A stretch of 64,000 nt of DNA from Ramlibacter tataouinensis (GTDB taxonomy: Bacteria; Pseudomonadota; Gammaproteobacteria; Burkholderiales; Burkholderiaceae_C), in contig NZ_CP116009.1 in the NCBI RefSeq assembly GCF_027941915.1, positions 3,410,001 through 3,474,000 of the forward strand. Reading direction: 5' to 3'. The notes below the pieces were generated by a model that saw only the letters and a list, made by a program, of their open reading frames with translations, did no database searches and had not been told where the DNA came from. Both the position numbers and the translations under genes were made by a program. Of the stretch, positions 55,330 to 63,662 are shown piece by piece (within the stretch, counting starts at the first letter, position 1; every line of letters begins with the position of its first letter).

Positions 55330-56319
55330 ATGTCGAAGAATCTCAGCAGGCGCCGCCTGCTCGTCGGCGCTTCCCTGGTAGGGGCCGCACCGGCGCTTGC
55401 GTGGGCGCAGTCCGAGAAGTGGCCGTCCCGGCCCGTGAAGGTTGTCGTGGGATTCCCGGCAGGGCAGGCGACCGACATCATCGCGAGAACCTTCTCCGAT
55501 GAACTCGGCCGCGACCTCGGCCAGAACTTCATCGTGGAGAACCGGCCGGGTGCGGGCAGCATGCTCTCGGCCCAGCTGGTGATGAAGGCGCCGGCCGACG
55601 GCTACACGCTGATGTGGGGCGGCAGCGGGAACCTGGGCATTGCGCCCTACCTCTACAAGAATGCCGGCTACAACCCGGTGGCCGACTTCGACACCCTCAT
55701 GGTGAGCGGCATCGTTCCGATGCTGCTGGTCGTGAATGCCGATTCCGAGTTCAAGAGCTTCGACCAGCTGCTCAAGGCCATCCGTTCGCGCCCGCTCAAC
55801 TACGGCTCCGGCGGAAGCGGCGTGACCAACCACCTGGCCACCGAGCTGCTCAAGCTGATGGCCAAAGTGAACATCGATCACGTCCCCTACAAGGGCGACG
55901 CGCCCGCGCTGCAGGACCTGATCGGCGGGCAGTTCAACTTCATGTTCGCCAGCCTGCCGGCATGCATCGGCCAGGTCCGTGCCGGCCGGCTGCGGGCATT
56001 GGCGGTATCGACCGCCAGGAGGCTGACGGCGATCGACATCCTGCGCGATGTCCCGGCCGTCTCCGAGCACGTGCCGAACTACGAATGCGTGGCATGGACG
56101 GCGCTCGTCGGCCCCAAGGGCCTGGCGGAAGACGTCAAGGTGCGGCTCGCGGCCGGGATGAAGAAGGTGATGCAGAACGCCGCCGTCACGTCGAAGTTCG
56201 AACAGATGGGCAACTTCGTCGATCCAGGCATGACGATCGAACGCAGCCGGGAATGGATCAGGTCGGAAGGCGAGAAGTTCAGCCGGATCATCTCCGAGGC
56301 GAAGGTCTCCGTGACCTGA
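55330..56319 (+). CDS. Bug-family substrate-binding protein with twin-arginine signal
   Basis: 329 residues, periplasmic receptor. The signal begins MSKNLSRRRLLVGASLVGAA, a clear twin-arginine motif (S-R-R-R-L-L), so export of a folded protein by Tat is likely. The mature part begins RPVKVVVGFPAGQATDIIAR, with VENRPGAGS and VPYKGDAP. There are no TctAB subunits nearby. It is separated from the PrpD gene by 184 bp of non-coding sequence that holds a TTGACC hexamer at 55200-55205 but no convincing -10. A perfect hairpin follows its stop. Confidence 0.9.
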   Translation: MSKNLSRRRLLVGASLVGAAPALAWAQSEKWPSRPVKVVVGFPAGQATDIIARTFSDELGRDLGQNFIVENRPGAGSMLSAQLVMKAPADGYTLMWGGSGNLGIAPYLYKNAGYNPVADFDTLMVSGIVPMLLVVNADSEFKSFDQLLKAIRSRPLNYGSGGSGVTNHLATELLKLMAKVNIDHVPYKGDAPALQDLIGGQFNFMFASLPACIGQVRAGRLRALAVSTARRLTAIDILRDVPAVSEHVPNYECVAWTALVGPKGLAEDVKVRLAAGMKKVMQNAAVTSKFEQMGNFVDPGMTIERSREWIRSEGEKFSRIISEAKVSVT

Positions 56320-56324
56320 GAGAG

Positions 56325-56350
56325 AGCAGGCGCGGCAGGCCGCGCCTGCT
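56325..56350. terminator. Bidirectional hairpin between Bug and LysR genes
   Basis: AGCAGGCGCGGC (56325-56336) pairs perfectly over 12 bp with GCCGCGCCTGCT (56339-56350). The stem fills the gap between the converging stop codons (56319 and 56351). There is no T-run, but the strength and position favour termination in both directions. Confidence 0.65.
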
Positions 56351-57244
56351 TCACCCCATGCAGTACCGCACGAAGCCTTCGGCGGCGGAGCCCAGCTTCT
56401 TGGAGCGGTGCCGCACGATCGAGAGCGTCCGCTCGATGGCAGGAAAGCTCGTGCCCAGCTGGACCAGCCATCCTTGTGCAATGGCATCACGCACCGCGAG
56501 CTCGGAGAGGCAGCCCAGGCCGATGCCGGCCGCGACGGCGCGCTTGACGGCTTCGTTGGTGCTCAGTTCCAGCTCCACCTGCATCTGCGGCAGATGAGGG
56601 ATCAGCCATCGGTCGCACGCTTCCCGCGTCCCCGACCCGGGCTCACGCAGCACCCAGCTGGCGCTGGACAGCTGGCGACCGCTGAGCCTGCGGGTGCCCA
56701 TGGGGTGGCCGGGTGCGGCGATGATCACCATGTGGTCGGTGCGCCACCTGCGCACGGTCAGCTCCCGGTGGGTGTGCGAGCCTTCGATGAAGCCGACGTC
56801 GGCCCGGAATTGCGTCACCGAGTCGAACACGTCGTGCGTGTTGGCGATCTGCACCATGGCGTGGCTGCGCGGATGCGCGGATTTCCAGCCGGCGATCAGC
56901 TCGGGCAGCAGGTACTCGCCGATCGTGTAGCTCGCGGCAAGCCGCAGGGGCGCGGCATGTTCCGCGGTGAACAGCGCCTGCGCCTGGGCGGCGTCCTCGA
57001 GGATGCCGGCCGCCTTCGGCAGCAGCGCGCGTCCGTTTTCGTTGAGCAGCAGCTTGCGGCCGACGCGGTCGAACAGCTGAATGCCCAGGGCCGCCTCGAG
57101 CTCACCCAGCGCGTTGCTGGCGGCCGACTGCGAGCGCGAGATCTCATCGCCGGCGGCACGCGTGGTCCCGCCGCGCGCCACGGCGGCGAACACTTCCAGC
57201 TGACGCAGCGTGAGCCTCAGGCGTTGATCGATTTTCTGCGTCAC
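56351..57244 (-). CDS. LysR-family regulator (CysL/CysB-like) of the molybdoenzyme operon
   Basis: 297 residues starting at a GTG (57244). The HTH is at about 10-70 (LTLRQLEVFAAVARGGTTRAAGDEISRSQSAASNALGELE), and the effector domain has the REPGSGTREACDRWL block seen in CysL-type regulators. It is divergent from the oxidoreductase with 52 bp between the starts, in which a GAATTATTC dyad (57253-57261) could be its operator. Activation of the downstream sulfite/reduced-sulfur oxidation operon is plausible but inferred. Confidence 0.87.
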   Translation of the reverse strand: MTQKIDQRLRLTLRQLEVFAAVARGGTTRAAGDEISRSQSAASNALGELEAALGIQLFDRVGRKLLLNENGRALLPKAAGILEDAAQAQALFTAEHAAPLRLAASYTIGEYLLPELIAGWKSAHPRSHAMVQIANTHDVFDSVTQFRADVGFIEGSHTHRELTVRRWRTDHMVIIAAPGHPMGTRRLSGRQLSSASWVLREPGSGTREACDRWLIPHLPQMQVELELSTNEAVKRAVAAGIGLGCLSELAVRDAIAQGWLVQLGTSFPAIERTLSIVRHRSKKLGSAAEGFVRYCMG

Positions 57245-57296
57245 GGCAACAAGAATTATTCGCCAAGCACATCTGCGATTCCCGGAGCATAAGCCG

Positions 57297-60203
57297 ATGT
57301 TCAAGTTTCTCTCCCGAGAGCCGATCCACGACCCGACGGCCAGCACGACCGCCGACACGGAGGTCAGGACGACCACCTGCTACATGTGCGCGTGCCGCTG
57401 CGGGATCCGGGTGCACCTGCGCGAGGGCGAGGTGCGCTACATCGACGGGAACCCCGAGCACCCCCTGAACAAGGGCGTGATCTGCGCCAAGGGAAGCTCG
57501 GGGATCATGAAGCAGTACTCGCCCGCGCGCCTGACGCAGCCTTTGCTGCGCAAGCAAGGGGCGGCGCGCGGCGAGGGCGAGTTCGAGCCGATCTCCTGGG
57601 AGCGCGCATTCGAGATGCTCACCGAGAGGCTCGGGAAGATCCGTGCCACGGACCCGAAGAAGTTCGCCCTGTTCACGGGCCGCGACCAGATGCAGGCGCT
57701 CACCGGCCTGTTCGCGCGCCAGTTCGGCACGCCCAACTACGCGGCGCACGGGGGCTTTTGCTCCGTCAACATGGCCGCGGGAATGATCTATACCGTGGGC
57801 GGCAGCTTCTGGGAGTTCGGGGGCCCGGATCTCGAGCACGCAAAGCTGTTCGTCATGATCGGGACCGCCGAGGACCATCACAGCAACCCGATGAAGATGG
57901 CGCTCGGCAAGTTCAAGCGCGCCGGAGGACGGTTCATCTCCATCAATCCGGTCCGCACCGGCTATTCGGCGATCGCCGACGAGTGGATCCCGATCAGGCC
58001 CGGCACCGACGGTGCGCTGTTCATGGCGCTGCTGCACGAGCTGATCGCCTCCGGCCTCATCGACCGCCCGTTCCTGCAGCGGTTCACGAACGCGCCCCAG
58101 CTCGTGGTGCTCGAGCCGGGCGAGCGGGAGGGCTTGTTCGCCTTCGACCCCGACAACGGGCCGCCGGGCGACGGCCGCCATCCGCACAACAAGCTCGCCT
58201 GGGACATGGCCAGCAACTCGGTGGTGCGCGCCTATCCCGAAGGCGTCGAGCAGGGGCGCGCGCTGGCCCTGGAGGGGCACTACCGGCTGCCCGACGGCAC
58301 GCGGGTGGCGCCCGCCTTCCAGCTGCTGCGCGAGCGCGTTGCATCGACCACGCCCGAGTGGGCCGCCGAGATCACCGGCATCCCGGCGGAACGCATCCGC
58401 GGCCTCGCCCGCGAACTGGGGAGCACCGCGCTGCACCAGGCCTTCGAGCTGCCGATCGCCTGGACCGATGCCTGGGGCCGGCGCCACGAGACGACGCAGG
58501 CCAGGCCCGTCGCCTTCCATGCGATGCGCGGCCTGGCGGCCCACTCCAACGGCTTTCAGACGGTCCGGGCCCTGGCGGTGCTCATGAGTGTCCTGGGGAC
58601 GATCGACGCTCCCGGCGGGTTCCGCCACAAGGCCCCGTATCCGCGCCACATCGTGCCGAACTACCGGGCGTTCAACGACCCGGACATGGTCAAGCCGAAC
58701 ACGCCCCTGAATGCCGCGCCGCTCGGGTTTCCGGCCAGTCCCGAGGAACTGGCGATCTGCGAAGACGGCTCGCCGCTGCGAATCGACCACGCCTTCTCGT
58801 GGGAGCACCCGTTGTCCGCACACGGGTTGATGCACAACGTGATCACGAACGCGGTCCGCGGGGATCCCTACGAGATCGACACGTTGATGATCTTCATGGC
58901 CAACATGGCCTGGAACTCCACCATGAACACGATGGAGGTGCGGGACAAGCTCAATGCCAGGGGAGAGGACGGCAACTACAAGATCCCGTTCCTGGTTGTC
59001 TGCGACGCGTTCCAGAGCGAGATGGTGGCGTTCGCCGACCTCGTGCTGCCCGACACCACCTACCTGGAGCGGCATGACGTGATGAGCATGCTCGACAGGC
59101 CGATCTCGGAGTACGACGGCCCGGTGGACTCGGTTCGGGTGCCGGTGCTGGAGCCGACCGGCCAGTGCAAGCCGTTCCAGGAAGTCCTGATCGAGCTGGC
59201 CTCGCGCCTGAAGTTTCCCGCGTTCACCGGCGAGGACGGTTCGCGCAAGTTCAAGGACTACCCGGACTTCATCGTCAACTACCAGGCGCAACCGGGCGTC
59301 GGGTTCCTCATGGGCTGGCGCGGCAAGGACGGCACGCAGCACCTGCGCGGCGAGCCCAACCCGAACCAGTGGGACATGTACGCACGCAACAACTGCGTCT
59401 TTCAGTACCACATGCCGCAGGACCAGCAGTACATGCGCAACTGGAACCAGCCCTACCTGGACTTCGCCAAGGACAAGGGTTGGCGGCAGAGGAACGATCC
59501 GGTGCAACTCGCGATCTACTCGGACACATTGCAGACGTTCCGTCTCGCGGCGCAGGGCAAGACGACCGGCCGGCAGCCGCCCGATGCGCTGCGGGCGCGG
59601 ATCGAGAAGTACTTCGATCCGCTGCCGTTCTGGTATGCGCCGCTGGAGAACGAGGCGATCGATACCGGGCGCTATCCGCTGTCGGCCATCACCCAGCGGC
59701 CGATGGCGATGTACCACTCGTGGGACTCGCAGAACGCCTGGCTGCGGCAGATCCACAGCCACAACTACCTGCACGTCAATTCGGCGACCGGGCGGGAGGC
59801 CGGCATCGAGGACGGCGGCTGGGCGTGGGTGGCGAGCGCCTGGGGCCAGGTGCGCTGCATGGTGCGCTACAGCGACGCCGTCGAGCCCGGCACCGTGTGG
59901 ACGTGGAATGCCATCGGCAAGGCGTCCGGCGCCTGGCAGCTCGCGCCCGGCGCCGACGAGTCGCGCAAGGGATTCCTGCTCAACCACCTCATCACCGAGG
60001 AGCTTCCGTTCGGGCAGGGGCACATCAGCAATTCGGACCCGATCACGGGCCAGGCGGGCTGGTACGACGTGCGCGTGAGCTTGCGCCCGGCGACGGCGCA
60101 GGAGCCGGCGGAAAGCTTCCCGCAGGTGGCCGCGGCGCCTCCCGCGCCCGGCGTGCTGGGCGGCGCGCGCAAGGTCCTTGCCTACTTCGCGAAAGAACAA
60201 TGA
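57297..60203 (+). CDS. soeA: Molybdopterin oxidoreductase catalytic subunit, SoeA-like
   Basis: 968-residue DMSO-reductase-family enzyme. The N-terminal 4Fe-4S site is C28, C31, C35 and C63 (TTTCYMCACRCGI). The molybdenum ligand is cysteine 155 in GGFCSVNMAAG. Further cofactor contacts include INPVRTGYSAIADEWIPIRPGTD. There is no twin-arginine leader, so it works in the cytoplasm. With a dicluster ferredoxin subunit and a membrane anchor of eight helices it forms the SoeABC arrangement, the cytoplasmic sulfite:quinone oxidoreductase. A formate-dehydrogenase-like or polysulfide/thiosulfate enzyme is the alternative. Symbol given by architecture. Confidence 0.7.
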   Translation: MFKFLSREPIHDPTASTTADTEVRTTTCYMCACRCGIRVHLREGEVRYIDGNPEHPLNKGVICAKGSSGIMKQYSPARLTQPLLRKQGAARGEGEFEPISWERAFEMLTERLGKIRATDPKKFALFTGRDQMQALTGLFARQFGTPNYAAHGGFCSVNMAAGMIYTVGGSFWEFGGPDLEHAKLFVMIGTAEDHHSNPMKMALGKFKRAGGRFISINPVRTGYSAIADEWIPIRPGTDGALFMALLHELIASGLIDRPFLQRFTNAPQLVVLEPGEREGLFAFDPDNGPPGDGRHPHNKLAWDMASNSVVRAYPEGVEQGRALALEGHYRLPDGTRVAPAFQLLRERVASTTPEWAAEITGIPAERIRGLARELGSTALHQAFELPIAWTDAWGRRHETTQARPVAFHAMRGLAAHSNGFQTVRALAVLMSVLGTIDAPGGFRHKAPYPRHIVPNYRAFNDPDMVKPNTPLNAAPLGFPASPEELAICEDGSPLRIDHAFSWEHPLSAHGLMHNVITNAVRGDPYEIDTLMIFMANMAWNSTMNTMEVRDKLNARGEDGNYKIPFLVVCDAFQSEMVAFADLVLPDTTYLERHDVMSMLDRPISEYDGPVDSVRVPVLEPTGQCKPFQEVLIELASRLKFPAFTGEDGSRKFKDYPDFIVNYQAQPGVGFLMGWRGKDGTQHLRGEPNPNQWDMYARNNCVFQYHMPQDQQYMRNWNQPYLDFAKDKGWRQRNDPVQLAIYSDTLQTFRLAAQGKTTGRQPPDALRARIEKYFDPLPFWYAPLENEAIDTGRYPLSAITQRPMAMYHSWDSQNAWLRQIHSHNYLHVNSATGREAGIEDGGWAWVASAWGQVRCMVRYSDAVEPGTVWTWNAIGKASGAWQLAPGADESRKGFLLNHLITEELPFGQGHISNSDPITGQAGWYDVRVSLRPATAQEPAESFPQVAAAPPAPGVLGGARKVLAYFAKEQ

Positions 60204-60880
60204 TGAGCACCGTCCAATCCGCACCCGAAACCCTGGCCAAGCAGCTTGCGCTGGTCATCGACCTGAATGTCTGCGTGGGCTGCCATGCGTGCGTGACCTC
60301 CTGCAAGGAATGGAACACCTCCGGCGCCGCCGGCCCGCTCGCGGACCTCAACGCATACGACGAGAAGCCCACGGGGACGTTCTTCAATCGCGTGCAGACG
60401 TACGAGGCGGATTCGTACCCGGACACGCAGACGATCCACTTCCCCAAGAGCTGCCTGCATTGCGAGGAGCCCCCGTGCGTTCCCGTCTGCCCCACGGGCG
60501 CGAGCTACAAGCGGGCCAGCGACGGCATCGTCCTGGTCGACTACGACAAGTGCATCGGCTGCAAGTACTGCAGCTGGGCCTGTCCCTACGGCGCGCGCGA
60601 GTTCGACGAGGAGCGCAAGGTGATGACCAAGTGCACGCTCTGCGTCGACCGCATCTACGACGAGCTCCTGCCGCCGCAGGATCGCAAGCCCGCCTGCGTC
60701 AAGGCGTGCCCCACCGGCGCACGCCTCTTCGGCGACGTGAAGGACCCCGACTCGGAAGTGTCCCGGACCATCCGGGAGCGCGGGGGGTATGCGTTGATGC
60801 CGGAGTGGGGCACCCAGCCTGCCAACCACTACCTGCCGCGCGTGGTCGCGGCGCCGCCGGCGGCGGAGGACTCGCCGTGA
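60200..60880 (+). CDS. soeB: 4Fe-4S ferredoxin subunit, SoeB-like
   Basis: 226 residues. It has four cysteine clusters: CVGCHACVTSC, CLHCEEPPCVPVCPTGA, CIGCKYCSWACPYGA and CTLC ending in CVKACPTGARLFGD, giving four 4Fe-4S centres that pass electrons from the molybdenum subunit to the membrane. The start overlaps the soeA stop; ATG ATG at 60200/60203 makes the exact start ambiguous by one residue. The layout is DmsB/PhsB-like. Confidence 0.8.
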   Translation: MMSTVQSAPETLAKQLALVIDLNVCVGCHACVTSCKEWNTSGAAGPLADLNAYDEKPTGTFFNRVQTYEADSYPDTQTIHFPKSCLHCEEPPCVPVCPTGASYKRASDGIVLVDYDKCIGCKYCSWACPYGAREFDEERKVMTKCTLCVDRIYDELLPPQDRKPACVKACPTGARLFGDVKDPDSEVSRTIRERGGYALMPEWGTQPANHYLPRVVAAPPAAEDSP

Positions 60881-61806
60881 AGCCGGCCGCCTCCATCGTG
60901 ATCTTCACCACCGTGTCGGGCACCGCCCAGGGGGTTGCGGTGGCGCTTGCCGCCGCGACGCTCGCCGAGAGCGCACCCGCCGCGCTGCGCCCGATGCTGT
61001 GGGCGGTAGCGGCGCTGCTGCTGGCCGCGCTCGCGGCGTCGTTCTTCCACCTGGGCCACCCGCTTCGGGCCTGGCGGGCGGTGCTGATGTGGCGAACCTC
61101 CTGGATGTCCCGCGAGGTCATCGCCCTGCCGGCCTTCCTGCTGATCGTCGCAGCCTGGGCCTGGCAGGCACCCGACTGGCCAGCGGCCCACCCGGGCCAT
61201 CAGGTCTTCGCGTGGCTCGTCATCGTGGGCTCGCTGGTGCTGTGGTACTGCACGGCGATGATCTACGCCTCCATCCGCTTCATCCAGGAGTGGGCGCACC
61301 CGCTGACCATCGTCAACTATGTGACGCTGGGCCTGGCCTCCGGGCTGGTGGCATGCGGCGCCCTGGCGGTGGCCGCCGGAGAACGGGATTTCGCCCAGGC
61401 CCTGGCACCCTGGGCGCTTGCCTCGACGGCGATCGCGTGGTTCACGCGATGGCTCTCGCTGCGGCGCAATGCCAGTCTCAAGCCCCGCTCGACCGTGCAA
61501 TCCGCGACGGGCATCCCGTCGGCCCGCATCGTCCAGAAGAGCATGGGCATGACTGGGGGGTCATTCAACACGCGGGAGTTCTTCCACGGCGCATCGACCG
61601 CGGCCTTGCGGTCGGTCCGGATCGTCTTCCAGGTGTTCGCGTTCGCGATCCCGTTGCTGCTACTCGCGTGGGCGCAGCACGCCGAATCCGGCTCGTTGTG
61701 GCTGTTCGCTGTTCTGTCGCAAACCGCGGGCTTGCTGGCGGAAAGGTGGTTGTTCTTCGCCCAGGCGCGGCACCCGCAGAACATCTACTACCAGGTCGTC
61801 TCGTGA
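60877..61806 (+). CDS. soeC: Membrane anchor subunit, DmsC/SoeC-like
   Basis: 309 residues with about eight transmembrane helices; the SFFHLGHPLRAWRAVLMWRTSWMSREV block is typical of DmsC-family quinone-reactive anchors. The start is a GTG at 60877 that overlaps the soeB stop (GTGA), so the three genes are translationally coupled. It passes electrons to the quinone pool. The last gene of the operon; the IclR gene converges 37 bp later. Confidence 0.8.
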   Translation: MKPAASIVIFTTVSGTAQGVAVALAAATLAESAPAALRPMLWAVAALLLAALAASFFHLGHPLRAWRAVLMWRTSWMSREVIALPAFLLIVAAWAWQAPDWPAAHPGHQVFAWLVIVGSLVLWYCTAMIYASIRFIQEWAHPLTIVNYVTLGLASGLVACGALAVAAGERDFAQALAPWALASTAIAWFTRWLSLRRNASLKPRSTVQSATGIPSARIVQKSMGMTGGSFNTREFFHGASTAALRSVRIVFQVFAFAIPLLLLAWAQHAESGSLWLFAVLSQTAGLLAERWLFFAQARHPQNIYYQVVS

Positions 61807-61843
61807 AGGCCCGACCCGGCCCCCGGCTTCACGCCATGATCAC

Positions 61844-62665
61844 TCATCGATGCTGGCCGGGGAGCTGCGCGCGGGCTGCTGAAGGCGTGAGATGGCCCAT
61901 TTCATGCGAGATCGCCTCGGCTGCTGCGCGAACGCGCGGGATCGTGCCTCGCACCACGTCGGCGGTCATCCGGTAGACGGGCATCGCCACCCCGACCGAG
62001 GCGACCACCTGGCCGGAATGGTCCCAGATCGGCGCGGCCACGCCGCCCATCTCGGGATGGTTCTCGGCCCGCGTCACCACATAGCCGTCCTGGCGCACGC
62101 GCTCGAGGATGCGCCGCAACTCGCGCACGTCGGTGACGGACTGGGGAGTGCGCCGCTCCAGCTGGGCGGACAGGACGCGCTCGGCGACTTCTTCGTGATG
62201 CGCCAGAATCGAGCGGCCCGTGGCGGTGCACCACGAGGGACTCAGCTGCCCGAGGCGGGTCTGCACCCCGATCGATTTCGGACTGACGACCTTGGCCACG
62301 TAGACGATGTCCCCGGAGGGTTCGAGCACGGAAAGGTGCACCGTCTCCCCCGTTTCCGAGCGCAGCCGATCGAGTGTCGGCCGCGCGAGGTTCACCAGGT
62401 CGAAGTCGCGCAGGGCGCTGGAGCCGATGCGCCAGGCCTTGAGGGTGAGCGCGTAGAGCCCGGTCGTGCGCGAGTAGGTCGCGAAACCGGTATTCACCAG
62501 GGTGGACACCATCCGGTGCACCGTGCCCTTCGGCCGGCGGGTGGCCTGCACCAGCTCGGCCAGGCTCATCGGGCCCTCTCCGCGGCTGAGCGCCTCGAGC
62601 ACCTCGAGCGTTCCGGCCGCCGCGGCAATGACCTGGTTGCGCGTGAACGCCGTCATGGTCTGCAT
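61844..62665 (-). CDS. IclR-family transcriptional regulator
   Basis: 273 residues, intact. The N-terminal HTH is at about 18-70 (LEVLEALSRGEGPMSLAELVQATRRPKGTVHRMVSTL). The effector domain contains YVAKVVSPKSIGVQTRLGQ, CTATGRSILA and AENHPEMGGVAAPIWD. AGGAG lies six bases before the ATG. It is divergent from a LysR gene, and its own promoter region overlaps a TATAAT. It likely regulates an adjacent catabolic gene set, perhaps the CoA-transferase running off the right edge. Confidence 0.9.
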   Translation of the reverse strand: MQTMTAFTRNQVIAAAAGTLEVLEALSRGEGPMSLAELVQATRRPKGTVHRMVSTLVNTGFATYSRTTGLYALTLKAWRIGSSALRDFDLVNLARPTLDRLRSETGETVHLSVLEPSGDIVYVAKVVSPKSIGVQTRLGQLSPSWCTATGRSILAHHEEVAERVLSAQLERRTPQSVTDVRELRRILERVRQDGYVVTRAENHPEMGGVAAPIWDHSGQVVASVGVAMPVYRMTADVVRGTIPRVRAAAEAISHEMGHLTPSAARAQLPGQHR

Positions 62666-62675
62666 TGTAGACTCC

Positions 62676-62681
62676 TATAAT
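62676..62681 (+). promoter_or_regulatory. Candidate -10 element for the LysR gene at 62744
   Basis: Perfect TATAAT in the IclR/LysR divergent region, 63 bp before the LysR start. No good -35 stands at 16-18 bp upstream, so activator dependence is possible. It lies inside a TTG-N14-CAA-like imperfect dyad near the IclR start. Confidence 0.35.
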
Positions 62682-62743
62682 CAAGGACGGGTCCGCTATG
62701 CAGACGGCCGGATGCGGCGGCTCGCGTGTTGAAGGAATTCGCG

Positions 62744-63661
62744 TTGCATTTCGATCTCGCCGACCTGCGGCTCTTCCTGCACCTGGCCGAGTGCAAGAAC
62801 CTCACGCGTGGCGCCAATGCCGCCGCGCTCTCGCCCGCCGCGGCCAGCAGCCGGCTGAAGGCGCTGGAGAACCAGCTGAACGCGCGCCTGTTCTATCGCG
62901 ACAGCCGCGGCCTGGCGCTGACGCACGCCGGGGAGATGCTGCAGCGGCACGCCCGCGCCATCCTGCGGCAGGTCGAACACGTGCGCAACGACTTCCTTGC
63001 GCTCTCCAGCGACAGCGTCGGGCACTTCCGGATCTTCGCCAACACCACGCCGATCACGGAGACCCTGCCTTCGGTCCTGGCCGCCTTCATGAAGGATCGC
63101 CCGAACGTCACCGTCGACATCCAGGAGCGGAACACGCGTGAGGTCGTGCGCGGCGTCATCGACAGTGCGGCGGACATCGGGGTGCTGTCCGTCCCCGGCC
63201 CCTTCCATGCCGGGGACCTCCAGAGCCGGCTGTTCACCACCGACCGGCTGGTCTTGGCCGCGCCCGAAGGACACCCCCTGAGCGAGCGGGACACCGTGAG
63301 CTTCGAGGAATGCCTCAACATGCCGCACGTGGGCTTTCGCGAGAGCACGCTGCAAAGCTACGTCCTCGAGCAGGCCAGCCTCCTGAACCGCAAGCTGAGC
63401 ATGAGGGTGCTCATGAGCAGTTACGAGACCATGTGCAGCATGATCGCCGCGGGCGTGGGCGTGGGCGTGATGCCGGAGAGTTGCGCCCGCCGGTACATCC
63501 GGGCCGGGATGCCGCTGAAGGTGGTTCAGCTCTCGGACTCCTGGTCGCTGCGCGAGCGCCACATCATCTACCGCGACCTCGACGCGCTCCCGCTGTGCGC
63601 CCGGGCGTTCGTCGACGCCCTGATGGCGATGCAGGCCCCCGCGGAACGGGAGCACGCCTAG
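62744..63661 (+). CDS. LysR-family transcriptional regulator
   Basis: 305 residues. The start is taken as TTG at 62744 because AAGGA stands seven bases before it and the resulting MHFDLADLRLFLHLAE is the usual N-terminus of this LysR subgroup; a GTG at 62726 would add six residues. The HTH is at about 1-65 (NLTRGANAAALSPAAASSRLKALENQL), with a complete effector domain. It is convergent with the CoA-transferase at the window edge, with a one-base gap between their stops. Confidence 0.87.
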   Translation: MHFDLADLRLFLHLAECKNLTRGANAAALSPAAASSRLKALENQLNARLFYRDSRGLALTHAGEMLQRHARAILRQVEHVRNDFLALSSDSVGHFRIFANTTPITETLPSVLAAFMKDRPNVTVDIQERNTREVVRGVIDSAADIGVLSVPGPFHAGDLQSRLFTTDRLVLAAPEGHPLSERDTVSFEECLNMPHVGFRESTLQSYVLEQASLLNRKLSMRVLMSSYETMCSMIAAGVGVGVMPESCARRYIRAGMPLKVVQLSDSWSLRERHIIYRDLDALPLCARAFVDALMAMQAPAEREHA

Positions 63662-63662
63662 C

